Below are positions 12,975 through 27,000 of a stretch of 64,000 nt of DNA, one piece after another. Source of the DNA: Syngnathus acus (lineage: Eukaryota; Chordata; Actinopteri; Syngnathiformes; Syngnathidae); the NCBI RefSeq assembly GCF_901709675.1, contig NC_051099.1:2046001-2110000 (forward strand). Direction: 5' to 3'. The notes below the pieces were generated by a model. The model was not told the DNA's origin and did no database searches. It worked only from the letters and a program-made list of their open reading frames with translations. The position numbers were made by a program, and so were the translations under genes. Positions within the stretch are counted from its first letter, which is position 1, and each line of letters begins with the position of its first letter.

Positions 12975-14774
12975 GGCAGTGGCAGACACTTCCACTGGTA
13001 GTGCTAATGTGACGTTACGGGTGTTGCCTTTCGTGTTAACTGCACCGCCAGCCAGCTAGCAAGTCGGCGAGCTTCCTTTTTAGCCTATCGCCTTGCCGAG
13101 GCCTCTCGTCCACATGTGGAAATAATGTGACATTCTGGACCTACCGTCCGAGTGGCTAGGACTACACGAGCCACCCCTCGCTTTGACGTGCCCTCCAGGA
13201 AAAAAAAGAATGCTGGCTAGATAGTGTCACTTTCCATTACGGCCCACGCCTGCCTTCCTAAAATTAGAGGGGACGCCAGTGTAAACATTGGAGGAGACCT
13301 TGGAATGACTGCCATCAGGAAATGAAGTATTCAGAGGAGGTTGTTTGTGCACCCACAATAAATCAAGTCAAAAGCAGATCATATTTTTTGGTTTGGTCTC
13401 ATTTATCACTCGATGTAAAGGGTGGGAAAGCCTTTGTGCTCAAGGGTTACATTTATATTTTAAGTCGGTCTTTTCAATCCCCAAACCAAGATGGCTGGCA
13501 ATGCAAAACGTAGCACTTGTACTCTATTTTAAATGCCAAAAATATCACCAGAATCCTAAAACTCCATTTAATTTTTCTCCACACTTTTGCTCGAGTTTTC
13601 TGTAACTATCTGATCTCGGAGATGTTTTTTGAAACTTAAATGGAGACAGACAAGGAAGGCACTTTACTGAAAATGGTTTTGTCCTTCCCTCCTTACGCTA
13701 CCGAACCAGGATGTTATTTCACCTCTTTTTCCCTGCAGAATTAAGGAACAATTTAATTAACGCTAGTAGAAACAATCTGTTCTCGGGTCAAGCTATAACA
13801 ACTGTTAATCAGGTTTAATTGCTTGTGGCAGAATGGAGGAATAAAAAAAAAAAACACTTTTTAATGACTGACCAGCCTATATGAGCAGAATGAAAAGTGT
13901 ATGACTAGAGAGAGGGAGAGATACAATGAGTACAGGGAGATAAGTGTTAACTGCGCTGCCAATATATCTTTCTGCTCGGCATTGTGCCGCGCTGTGTGCT
14001 AGCGGTAATCAATGTTTGGCACCGGTTATTTGTGGAGTCGTATCCTGGCATAAGGATACTGCAAGGTCAAAAGCACAATGTACACGAGGTTACAGCCGCG
14101 CTGCCCGTATTGACGAACACATCGATCGGTGTGATCTATTCGATGTTTTAATGCACAGATGCAAATTGAGATGTGCTGTATTGTGAACTAATGCCACTAG
14201 TTATCTGTAAGCGACACAATTTTGTACCTTTTATTGGGAACCTTTCACTTGATGAACTTTAATGAATGATGAATAAAAAACATTGCAAACATAAAAAGCT
14301 AATCAGCATCCATCAATGCTGACATTCAAAATGGGTGTTTGTGTATATAATGACTAATTAAGTGACAAAATGTGACTATGGTCCAAAGGGAATATGACAG
14401 CTGTCCGCCTCTTGGAGTGTAAAGTTGCTCGGATGAAGAATTAAAGTCATCGTCCATCATTTTTTCGTCCAACCTGTATTGATGACAATTAGAGCGCCTT
14501 GCTCAGTGGGCAACATGCGAGATGTATTTTTGTCACCTGCTAATTCCATGGCATCGCTTGTTCACTAGGTGATGGGGGACTGCTGGCGAGTGGGGGAAAA
14601 ACAGCGCTGTAAATACTGGAGGCCAGGAAGCGAACACAAAGGAAAAGGTAGAGCGAGTGTGTGTTTGTGTTTGGGAGAGAGATGGATGATGAAGAGCTGA
14701 GCAAATGCATCACACAGTGTCGCCCTGCATCAAAATAACATTATCATACTGCTACTGACAAACTGCTGGCCTGA

Positions 14775-14802
14775 CCCCCCCCCCCCCCCCACACACACAC
14801 AC
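14775..14802. repeat. C16 homopolymer followed by (AC)6
   Basis: Sixteen C residues (14775-14790) run directly into an AC repeat. Read as is; the homopolymer length may be affected by sequencing error. Confidence 0.9.
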
Positions 14803-16768
14803 ATAGTCAGCTTTTGCAGCCCACCTGGCTTTTCATGCAAGTAACTGCGAGGTGAAATGTTATTTGCGCTGTAATATAAAAATTGCCCTTTGTTGACGTT
14901 TACCAAAGTCTAAGCCTTTGTTCATTTTGCAGGAATTAACTTTTCTTGACTTTCTTAAAGCTATTTGAAAAGTGCTCCTAGTATAGTGCAACATCATGGT
15001 GCAAGTGTGGTTCTGCCATCTCATACACTAAAGGGAATGGAAGGAGACTCTTTGGTTGGCCTGGATTTGAATTTGACTGTGGCCACTCCCACAGCAGCGC
15101 AGACCTCCTTATCACCATTTTTACAATGTATTTTATTGATAAACCATTTAATCCATTATTTTATGAATGCTCATGAATGGATTTTTTGCATAATTTTCCC
15201 TGAATTTAATTAGGCTCTCGGAGGACTGCAATGAGCTGTGCTACAAGAAAAGGATTTCTCACTCCGGCAGCAGTTTTTTGGTGCGGTGCCGACAAAGCGC
15301 AGCTGCTTTGTCTGATAGGAATGTCTGATTTGTTTTGAAGAGCGACAGCATAGTTGGATATACTTTTAACTAGTTCTCCCCTAAAAGCTAAGAAAAACTA
15401 TCAACTATTGATTTGCTGTCGGTGCACGTTAGTGCTCTGTGTCACTTGGCTCATGCGACACCCAAGTGAGCATGGGGGACGCCAAATTCATTCTCTGGTG
15501 ACTCTCTATGACAGCTGTGTTCCAGCGCATCAGTATGTGTGAGAGGGAGCAATAGAACGAGGAGTTCTTTTAGTGCTTCGCCATGCTAGCATGAAACAAA
15601 CCAAGTTCATCTAGCCTCCCTAATATTGGTATTGAAACAAGATGTGAGACAGCCCGGGGAAGCCACTAATAACACATATTTAACAACATACTTATTATTT
15701 GTGACTTAACTGTTCAGGACTGAAAATACTAGATTTAAGTAACCAATAAGAAGCACCAAAATGAGTCATACTGGTTCTCTGGGATAATAATATAGTGGAA
15801 GCACGAAAGTCCAAACCCACATAATTCTGGGGGGGAAAAAAACAAATCATTAGAGGTAAGACTTCAACAGAAAATATTCCATTTGGTCTCATTTTATCTC
15901 TTGTTTTGACAGTTTTTTGTTTCCACCATTTCCTGTCCTGTGGGTGGAGTCAACCAATCAGATCCTTCTAGTCACGTGCTGCCCAGGTGTGCTTCCTTGT
16001 CATTAGTTTCCTGTTTTGCCCAACATGTTGTGGTGAGTAATTTCTTGTGTTTGTTTATTTTTCTTTAATATGCTCTGTTCATTGAGAGTTTGAATGATTC
16101 AGTGTTTGCCACTTTTTTGGAGACTACTTTCCTGTCTTGCTTGTCCTGCATACTGCTTGTGCTTGCATCCAAAAACCCTCAGACAGAAATCTGGTCCTGT
16201 AGATTGAGCCCAAAGTTTTTATTTTGTTGTATGAAATGCAACAAAGGGAGATGCATGCAGTAAATTGTACCTCCTGCCATTTAGTCCATCAGCATATTAT
16301 TGTTCCATATGTAGCTTTATGTTGCTAGCATAGTAGGATAGATGAACACAACTCCTAAGTCCACACAGAAAGGCGATGAGAATCCCAACCTTCAAAATGT
16401 GGACTGACATGTGACTCCCCAGTTGACCCTCAGCATCATAATAATGTCGCAATATCTTCTGGAAGTGTTCTTTAATGACAAATGGCATTTCACTCACACA
16501 GCCATGTGACAGGTCGCCGCCACGCACATTGAAAGCTTGTGACATCAGCTTGTGAACTACCGTGCGCAGAGCTGAGGGTGACACGATTCTTGCTCTGACT
16601 GTCTCAGTCTGTCAGGTAAGACCACCGAACATTTAGGTCACTCAGCTGCACTGGGATGACTCATTTTGTCATTGGGACTTAGTATAATTGTGTTGACAAG
16701 CATTGGCAGTTATATTGGCATTATGATGAGGGAAAAAATAAATAAATCATTTAAAAATGATAATTAAT

Positions 16769-16772
16769 AAAA

Positions 16773-16824
<52 letters not shown>
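16769..16824. repeat. A-run plus (AT)22 microsatellite
   Basis: A run of about a dozen A leads into about 22 uninterrupted AT units ending at 16824. Confidence 0.95.
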
Positions 16825-16826
<2 letters not shown>

Positions 16827-19800
16827 TAGATATCACAATCTGTTTCTATTTTTGCCGGAACATGTTGTGTGACCTTTGGTGCCAGGATGTGTGCCCACAG
16901 AGGCTATGTGGCACAAGCTCACTGACAGCCACGTGCTTGGGAGTGTGTGTGTGAGTTGCTGTCTGTTCAGATCTAACATCAATGCCATGGGAAGAATAAT
17001 GCAGTCAGCACAACATATTTGCGTTTGTTTTACACTGCTCTACTGTATACTGTAGAAATGGGAGACGCTAATGCAAGGGTCCTGGTAATATAAACAGACA
17101 GGCGCAAAGACTTTCCCAACTCATTCTGTAAGCTGCAGTAATATTAGCCATTTTTTACGAAGGATAAATATATGCCTGTGGGTGTTATATTGTCTGTCTA
17201 CATGTGCTGCTCCTCCATTTGTGATCAAGTATCGCTTGCCACTGATGCTATTCGTTAACTCATCTAATTTGCTTTGTGTGTTAGCATTAAGCTAGTGAAG
17301 TCTTTGAGAAATGTAATATTATTTACAGTATCTTTCGATACACAGATCCCTCCAGCCACCCTTTCATTAATTCAGTGAACAGCACGTGCGCAGTATTGCA
17401 CCATCTGCTTGCAGTGCCTTGCAGGATTTACATCAAACTGCAACGTATTAGCCACCTTTTTGGCTGCTGCCATGTTATCAATGTGCTAATGGAGCAATTT
17501 AAGGCTCGGCAGCACCGATTGATGCAGATGGGGACAGGAGGCTGCAAATGTTGCGCTTGTCAGTCAAATTTGCAGTTTAATGTTGAGATGTCTTCATCTT
17601 CCTCCAGCTTATGAGCGTAAAAGAACCGTAGGGCGGGATTTCCATGAAATGCCGCGATTACCGAGACAATAAACAACCAAGGGAAAAACATCCTCAGGCT
17701 GTGCATCATGGCAACCTGCTGTGCTTGAGCAAAGTTGTCGGCGTCCAAGCATCCACTTTCAATCACGCTTGTCCTCATTAGTTTTGCAGGTGAGCTGGAG
17801 TCTTTCCCATCGAGCTTTGGGAAAGAGCCAGCAGCGTGCAAACACGAGTGTTGAGTGTCTCTTTTCTTGACGCATTTTTCTTCCCCCCTCGTCAATCACG
17901 TGCCAAATCGAGAGGAAAAGAAAATAGAAAATAGCACGCCGTTGTGCCATATGAGAATCCCGGTGCCACAAGATGGCAGGTGATCAGGCAAACAAACACA
18001 ATCAGCCCGAGCGCAATGTCACCGCCATTAATTATTCAGGAGAGCCAAATGTCAGTGCAGGCATATTCGAAGCGACAGATAAACTTCACAACATTATTTG
18101 TCCGGCCGCATGTGTGATAGAGTTGCCTTGAGCTGCGAAAGTAATGCATCTCCTACAAGCACCGGCTAATTAATTTTACACAGCAACGGCGTGAGTCATC
18201 GTCACCGTGTACGTCACATGTCCTTTAGAGAAAAGTTGGCAAACAATGCTTGGTTTGAATTCTATTTTCTAAAAACATTTGGGGACTTGACACCAGAGCT
18301 GCAACGATCACTCCGCTGCGGCATGTTGGTCATTAGGGCCAATGTCCACCTAGCCGATAACAAACGCTTGATACGTCAACTCGGTTAAAGGTGCTTCATA
18401 TTTACTGACTAAACTAATACGGTACGTGCTGACACTGCAAATACTCCACCAGGCTTCTGTAATTGGACCAAAGGGCCCTCGAAAACAACGCTAAAGCATA
18501 AACGATATCTAGAGGAACATTTTGTTTTGGGAACCAGTTTTGACACTTTTCTGCAAATAGGGGCTCCCTTGGTAGCTTTAATGTGGCACGTGTTGACTGG
18601 ACCAAACTTGCCGCCGCCACTACTAGAATCGCTGGTGTGTAAAATTGGCTACCGTAGATTTCAAAGTAAGACATTTTCCTTGCATGGTGCATCTAATTTA
18701 TCCCGCAGTGTTTTCCGCTTTCTGAGTATGAAGTGAGATTCAGCCGGCCGCCGCCAAGCTCTACCGAGACATCATACTGTAGGATTTATATTGTTTTGCT
18801 ATCCAACTTTGTTAAATTTATGATTTCAAGTGTGCCTGTGGCTATAAAGTCAATGTACATTTTCTTTCCGCCAAACCCTCAGAGACAAGTTGGACACTTT
18901 TGTAACATACTGGATCCTGATTTTTTTTCTGTCAACATTCCATCTCTCATAATTGCTATGACGTAGAATTGAGATGGGGAATTGGTGCAATCCCGCTGTA
19001 ACGCCCTTTCAATCTTCATCGTTGCGAAACTAGATTTTTTCCTTCCTCCCCAAACATCTCGAGTCTTTTGCATGACTAGTTCTCCTACTGCTTAGTTGCA
19101 TGCTTCAGGTGTGGTGGGAACATCTACAATTCAAATATTTACAATGCCTTTGAAAGGTGTGTTGTAATAAGTTAGGCCAGTTGGTACAAATGTTTTTTGT
19201 TTTTTTTTCCTGGTTCAGCGTGTCATTGTGCTAGCTGATATCACATAACATCATTATTACGGCTGATACAATTTGTCTCCTTGAAATGAGATTAGCTGTT
19301 TCAATTTCACTGTAAGTGAATTTATTCAGACACAGGTGGCATTATTTTTTAGGAGATTACAAGTTAGAATATTATGGTTAACTTATTTTAGACGCGAGAC
19401 TATCAATATCAGAAGCACTAATATGATGCATTATTCATTCATTGCAGTAGTTCAGTTCAAAAGCAAAACTAATATATCTGGATTCACTAAACCCGGATAA
19501 AAGTACACTTTGTACTAAATCTAAGATTATTTTTAAATTGAACTACCGAAGAAAATGAATATTACATTCTTTTCACTGAATTATCGCCACAAGGCTTTTT
19601 TGTAAAAACCTCTCATTGGATTTCATAAAATGGTCTTAACTGTTTAATATTTACCGAACTTAGTGGTAATCTTGAACCCTGCAGCCATGGTGAAACCAAA
19701 TTAAAAAATATTTTCCAATCTACCATTGGGCTTGTCCTCGTATCTGAAGATTTGGATTTAAGACGACGGTTTAACGTCTGCTATTGATGTCGAATTAAGC

Positions 19801-20502
19801 CAGGTTACGTGAGAGCTCTTATTTTTAAATGCCCTTCCCTCTGAGACGGCACAAAAAAGGGCAGACTTCTCACCTCCCTGATGTATTTGACATGAAGGGC
19901 CTACTAAATTATTGTTCCAATTATTGATGCGCTCATAAAAACGTCAGGGAATGATACGTTTCTCCTCAAGGCGCAGACCGGCTCACATAACGTTTTTTTT
20001 TTAAAAAAAGCATTTCCAAATATTTGCTCCCATAAATGTTATATAGGAATATTTCCAAACAAGTGGAACATTTCTCACCCCTTCCGTTCCTTGTACCATG
20101 CGTCATAGCCCCTCTAAAAAAAAAAAAAAAAAGCGGTTTTAAAAATAACACCATCACTTCACATCAGCTTCAACCTAGCGACCTCAAAGTAATGTGTACA
20201 TTATGAAAGAGCCTCTGGGGAGTCAGAGAGTGCTGAAAGTAAATTCTGCATCATGCTGTCTGCCAGGACGTGTGTTGCGCTCCAAAACGTGAGACGACAT
20301 TGGCAGGAAGGGAAGAAAGAAATAAAAAATAATGCCTCGCTCACATCCCATTCACAAAAGTGTATTATTATTTGATCCACCGTGCACCCTTTCCGCTTCC
20401 ACTTCATTGCATCCTAACACCCTCATCAAGGGGCTTGCACTTGCCCGGCTCAACTTACCGTACATCATTTTGCACTTGGAGTCTGGTAGAGCTGTTGTAT
20501 AT

Positions 20503-20600
20503 CATCCATCTATTTTTTTAATTGTCCTCGTTAACGGTTATAAATAAGATAGGACCTATTGTAGCTGGCTCAGGGCAAGAGGTGAGGTACAAAATGTTCC
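20503..20600 (+). repeat. degraded SINE-like interspersed repeat fragment
   Basis: The order CATCCATCTATTTTTT, TTGTCCTCGTTA, then TAGCTGGCTCAGGGCAAGAG and GTGAGGTAC parallels the 3' part of a repeat very common in teleost genomes (CATCCATTTTCT..TGTCCTCATTAGGG..CAGCTGACTCAGGGCGAGAG). It is diverged, and identification is from memory. Confidence 0.5.
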
Positions 20601-21045
20601 TGGTATGGCCTCCTTCACGTGTCAATGCTCTTTCTCTTTCACCTGTTTGCTTTCAAGACAAATCATATTAACATAAAATCCCAGATTTTTTTTTCTTCTT
20701 CTTCAGGGAATAATTGAAGTTTCCCCAAAACATCAGCAGAAGGTGAATTTGAAAAAGCCAAACTGATATGTTTACCGCATGTACAAAGGACTATCATAAA
20801 GAAATGCTGAGAAAGGTCAAAAAGCGAGACTAGGCAGTGAGTCACGTCGCTTCCCTGAACATATCAAATGGAGGCGCACAATATTGCGGGGCCACATTAC
20901 GTGTCAGGGTGAACCGGAATGCTAATCACGGTTAAATATGTACGTTCGTGTGGAGGGAACTCATTAATAACATGCGCACAGACTCCACTCTTTCATTTAC
21001 TCTCCATTGCTTACATGCTTCAGTAGGTGCTGCTATTTTGGCTAG

Positions 21046-21096
21046 CATTAATGGCATTTACGTACATTTCAATGGAGAAGATTAATTTGAATTAGG
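21046..21096 (-). repeat. copy of a short dispersed teleost repeat
   Basis: Contains TTAATGGCATTTACGTACAT then TTCAATGGAGAAGATTAATTTG. The same string recurs with few changes at 36199-36236, and in reverse complement at 49775-49820. Orientation is given relative to the 49.7 kb copy. Confidence 0.55.
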
Positions 21097-24000
21097 AATA
21101 AACCCAGTTACAAGATGGCTTACGTGAGGAAACACGCTGATGTTGCCGTCAGTGACATTTGAAAACAGAGTTGAATTCTTCGCACGTGGCCTCGTGTCAA
21201 CCTGTGAGGTCATGACTGCGTAATGTCATGTGACTGTAACACTTGGCAGAAACACCTGTGGTGACCTTTAGCTGACGGTAATTGCTTCATTAGCTCACAC
21301 ATATATAGACAGCGCTAGCCAGTTTGCCACCACACGCTGGTGACGACACATGCGTTTGTGGCTCCAACGTAAAGGTCAACGCGCTGCAAGTCTCCATACC
21401 AGCGGGCCCACACAACTCAGCGGCGGTCAAGAGCCCCGGCTACTCCGCACAGCTGCTTGCGTGAATTGTTGCCAGACATTTCATGTTCTGCCTCATTATT
21501 CATTCACTGCATGTCCTCATGCAGGCACATTTGAAAGGTGGGTGGAGATAGTGTGGAAAGCCGCTCAGGATTAGAAATGTAGGGATCTGATACTTGGATG
21601 TGACATTTTAATTGTGACTTTTTGGTGCTTTTTTTTTTAAATTTTTTAATAGCACTCAAGGTCATTTTGGATTGATGGTTCAAGTTTAATAAACATTAAC
21701 ATGGCTTAGCGGTCCCTTTGTATCGAGAACAAAATATCTCGTTGTAAATAAAGGTATAATTACATATTGTTTCAAAATGAAGCTAAACTCTATTAAAATA
21801 TGTTTAAGTATGCCATCCAGTTTTCTCTAATTAGTGTAAAATAAACTACCTCTACGTTTTGTGTTTTTCTTTTTTTTTTTCTTTTTATTAATGACCTAAA
21901 GAAAACCAATTATCTCATGCAGTTAAACACTGAAGGTGCACCCGACCAAATGAAGCTTTGTTTACACTGATTTGCATAAAAGGTCCTTGCGGCACAAAGG
22001 ACATTCAGTGAGTAATAGACTGGAGTAATTTATGCCCTTTCAAGATACACCCACCTATCTTGATAGCGCTGCCTGAAACAGTCGAAACATAGATTCATCT
22101 GGTAATTTATTGTTTCATATAAAAAAAAAATGTCTCTACATAGGAATGCTGCCAAAGTGGAACAGGGCAACATCCGTCAATGTCGAAATTGGAAACGCAG
22201 TAAAATAATGACTCGGATGAATCGCACCCGTTGAGACGGCAGTGACGAATTGCAATCAGGAGATGAATTTCAGAAGGAGCGACGTTCAAGTGTAGTTGTT
22301 GTTCACAAATATATTCAGATAGATCTCATGAAGCAAATTTGTGTGCGGAAAGAATTTTGTTTTTGCATTAAGGGAGGTTTATTTACTCCCGGTTTGGATA
22401 TTTGGAGTGACAAAGGGTCATTTCTTCTTTAGCTGGAAGAAACAACGCAATCCTCCTCATTTTCATTCTCGCCTCAAGAGGATCAATGCACCATGGAAAT
22501 ACCATGGTCTGCTTGAATTGTCATCCAATATGTGTTTAGTTTATCACTCACTTGAAGAAATGATTGCTTGCACTAGCTATTTTTTCCCCCTCCCTGGCCC
22601 CCAGGTATGGTGCAAGCTGAATTAGTTTTGATGTTGACCCCCAGGGGATCATGGAGTATAGAGAGAGGCAAAAAAAAAAAAAAACATTTTTACATTTACT
22701 GGATATAGCTAAGTATATATATACAAAGTAAACTTTGTAAAGTTTGGAATCTTCCGCTCCGGGAGATGATTGCAATGATGGTGCTATTGTCAGATGCAAT
22801 GCATTCTGAAAGCATTGCCAGTGGAATAGTATTTCAGTACATTTAACATGATGTTGCTTTCTTCTACAGCACTATGAAATTGTGTTTTCACACATGGCTA
22901 GTTTATTTAATAGCTGGAAGTTGCATTTTATTTCTCTCCGTAGTTCATATAATAGCAACAATCAGATGTCCCTTGGTGCTTGCTTCGTTTCATCTGTCAA
23001 ACCGATTTGCATAATTAGTCTTGACCTCAACTGTGAAACACATGCAAACTGCCATCTATACTTGACTAAACTAAACTTAAATGAAAAACCTGGGGATAAA
23101 TGTTAGGAGGAAAAAACACAAATACTCATTCTACATTGTTTTTCAGGTCCTTCTGTTCTATTTTGCTCCTTTGTGAGACAATTCATAAATTTATAGCACT
23201 CAATGTTGTTTCCACTCGGCTGCTGTTCAATCAGGCTTGTTTTTACTCTGACCTTTTTCAAAGTTGAGTAGAACTTCTTAATGCAGGCAATTCTCGCCAA
23301 CAAATAATTAGATTTTGCCCATGTGCCTACCACTACATGATGAATAACGACTCGCTTTTCAGCTGATGTGGCGTAACCACGTGTTCTCTCCTGCATTTGA
23401 TTACCTGTCCTCATCTCTGATAAGAAATGATCACCAAAGGCGCCATCTCATCGCACCGTTTGACATTACGAGAGACCTGAGGTTTGCGGCGTGCCGTCGG
23501 CTTATCCAGAGGTCGTCGCGTTTACTCCATCTTTGCCGCCTTGTGAAGTGTTTCATTTGATTTTCTCACTCACAGATGATCAGAGTGACAGTTTATTTCA
23601 AATAAGGTGACATGTTACAAAGTAGCCTTCTGTTCTTTGTTTAGCAAGTAGGAAAGCAAATGGTCAGTCAATGTCTTACATTGTATCTGAAACAACTGAG
23701 TCAATATTTTGTAAACGCATTTTTCTTCTGCCACCACGCAGATCGTCTCTGCCACGACTTGGAAGCCATTTTCAAGCAACTGAGGAATGTCGCTGAAGCA
23801 TTATCAAAGGTAAGCAGAGCTGCAATGCTGCACAAATTAGCACTACGGATTTGGTGCACACTCGCATGAACGTTTTGATCCTCAGTAAAAAATGCCCCCA
23901 AAAATGTTTGAGTGCGATTAAAATGATTGCGGGAAATAACACATAGAGATTTTTGGGTGCACGGTAGCTTGACTCAGCAAAAAAAAAAATAATTAGTAAA

Positions 24001-27000
24001 TCCCACAAGACTGGAGCAATCTGTCTTCTCGCCGAAGGAGCTTCCTGCTCTGGGTAACTAACTGCCTTTTACTGTACCATCTGCAGCTAGCTCACTTGCG
24101 TGGCTTTATCTGTGCCCTGCAGTTGTCTATTGCTTAGGTCCAACAGGCTCCGTCCGTGCTCTCCCTTTGCTTTTCTGAAGTCCTGTCAGCACTCGCATTG
24201 TTTCCTAACAACCAAAACAAATACAAGCTTATCACAATCCTCAGTGATGTTTTCTTGTTTACGTTCAGCTGGAATGCTTTTTTTAAGCGCCCTGTGCAAT
24301 ATTTCCTACTCGCCAAGGCTGTGAGTGTTCAAAGGAACACTACTTCCTCTCTGAATTCAAATGATTGAACACCAGAAAAGCCAATCGGCGAAGTCGAGAT
24401 GTGCACATTTGTGACATGAGCTTAACTTGGATGTTGACTTCATTTTAGACTGCATGTGTGACTCATTACGCAGAACATCATACGTGTGCCACCAATCATC
24501 TAACCAGCCTTCGACAATAGATTGTCATTAATTACCTTCCTCTCCAGCACAGTAAGCCGACCCAACCCACCGAAGGCGGTCTTGTATTAATCACAGAGAA
24601 TTAGAGAACTGCCCTGCTTACGCGAAAGAACAAGCAGTCAATTACCGAGAGATACTGAGTCTAAATTTGGAAGCCGGAGACTCTTGTCCGCAAGGCGCAG
24701 CAGGATGAATGAGCACCGGAAGGCTCCCGTGGGAAAGAAAACATCTGCCGGCCCAAACACGAACGAGGCGGGTTGTGTGTGTTTATTTGGTCTCCTCGGG
24801 CCACGGAAGTGCAGTATGAAGCCCGATAAAGCTGCGGCCGCCGCATGGCTCGTGCTTTGAAGACGCAATGTCTGGGTTAAGCAAAAAAAAAAAAAAAACG
24901 CCAACGCCATAGCAGAGTTCATGTTGTCGGGTTCAGCAGTTCGTTTGTGATTTAGGATTCTTCTACATTTTCTTTCCGTAGCTAGAGGATGATTTGAATA
25001 TGACGTGTTCCATTTTTAATCATTTCAGCACAGACTTTGGGCTCATTTACATATCTTTTAATAAGTTTCCTATTGACACGGGGGTAACTTTAAGGTTCCA
25101 ATTGTGTCAAAGTAAGTTTCAGCTGAGTCCCAGGCTTTTGAAAATAGCGCTACCTTCCCACTTTTCTAAACACATCATGATCAACTTTAAGGAAAAGTTA
25201 GTGTCCTAATTTCCCCAATGAAAGTGGAGCACATGCTTTCAGGTGTAGTTTTGAATGTCTTGCTTCGAACAAAAAAAAAAGTACTTTTTATTGTTCAATA
25301 AGAGCTTTTGTACCATATAAATGGACATTATCCATAAAGAATAACTCAAAAGATAATGTCTGAGGTCAAGCCCACCAGCTCTTTTTATGTAAGAGACACT
25401 CATTTATTGAGGCACCACTGCCAATAACTAAATGGATGCAAAAGGGAGAAAAACAAGCTCGGAGTCAGAGAAAGGCTAAATATAATGATGCAGACAAAAA
25501 GTGTGTAATAAATTGCTTGCTTGTTCGACGACCGCAGTGGGCGGATGTCTGTTTAGTTACAGAAACGAGGCTGGCCACTTGCCATGACGCTTTATGAAGT
25601 AGCGCACAAAGTGGAAGGACGCTTGATGTAGGGTTGACGTTTTTAATCATTTTAATTCTGTATGAAAAGCATATTTTTTTTGAATTAGCAACAACGCAGA
25701 GAGAGAAGCTTTAAATGATTCATTCCAGCCGATTAAAGCTTTTCATTCGTACGGGTTCTTTGGATTCTCTTTAAAAAGAAATATTGAAATGGAATCACGC
25801 TGGCCTTGCCCGAACAGTTCAAAGCGTATTCAATGTATGAACAAAAATCATACCGAACTTTTCAAACTGTTGAGTAAAATGATTTGCGGAAAAAAAGGTT
25901 ACTCTGTATTTCTCTCCTCGGTATTTAAAACTATTTCCAGTACGTGTGTAGGCAGAGAGAAGGAGCAAGAAAAGCAAAATGAACACCATACTCCCAACGT
26001 TGATTAATATATCACAGCATATGGTGGCACTCCCAAGATGTTTTGCAAATGCGCTTCATTGTGAGCAGGATCAAAATGATATTGGTCATTTAATTGCACC
26101 CCCACTAAGTGCTCCGAGGCATTGACTTGGCACCAATGTCAAATGATTCCCTTTTGATTCGTTGCCAATCTGAACTTGCTGAAAATGTTTTCAGATGGGA
26201 AAAAACAAAAGAAAAAGTTATTACTTGCCTTTCCTGAGGTAAGCTTGGCTTTTGATTTCAGTCTGTGGAAAAATGTCAGTGCTTTTAGGCATACTTGAAA
26301 ACAAGAGTGGAATAATAAAACTCATTTTTGGAAGACGTTAAGTCCTAATTCTCAGAACGCCATTCGTCAACAGTTGGCTGAAGAAGTCACGTTTTCACAA
26401 TGATGACAATCAGGATGTGTTTGCAATTGGAATTCGGGCCGTCACCACCTGTATGATGTGTCAACAGCGTAGCGTAGCCAGCTACCCACTGACACTTTTT
26501 CGATATATTTAGACTGCACGCCAGCCAGTTACTGTAAGTACCTTTTGGGTGCTGTTCCAGCTTGCCGGTCTATAAATTGCACATTGCCGTGGAAAACCTC
26601 AAATGTCACTTGTTTTTTTTTCTTTCAAGAGCAATAAAAACTTTTCTACAGTGACATATTACATAAAAATTGATCTAAAATGTCATTCCAAAAAATGAAG
26701 CACAATTTAATAGAAACTGTACCAGAGTATATTATATTTTGACAGTTTGAATGGACTCCCATTCACATCTGCGTAATTGTAGCTTTCGCTGACTTATGAC
26801 TCGTTTGTTTCTCTCACCTTGTAAAATTCATCTATCATTACATTTTCAAATCATCATAATACAATCGGCACTTTAGAAGATGACATCAGACTGTTATTCG
26901 CGAGCGTGTTCATTAAAACAAAAGTGACAGGAATTGAGTTTTTATGTGTGTTGGCGGAAGAGCGTCAAACAGCTGCAGCTCATTCAAAACGCTCCAGCTC

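Larger units (their letters stand above)
4530..20000. other. intergenic DNA between drd1 and msx2, left half
   Basis: No coding exon with recognisable protein similarity or splice context was found on either strand; ORFs are short and scattered. Visible content is a (CA)n at 6895-6920, a purine-rich GA run at 10815-10830, a perfect A/T hairpin at 12926-12974, a C16 plus (AC)n at 14775-14802, an (AT)n at 16781-16824, and single CTCF-like motifs (12132-12145). Much of the rest is complex, non-repetitive AT-rich sequence that could hold regulatory elements for drd1 or msx2. Confidence 0.7.

Noticed and set aside
14104-14123. near-palindrome around ATCGATCGGTGTGAT
   Set aside because: Short and imperfect; expected by chance in a window of this size.
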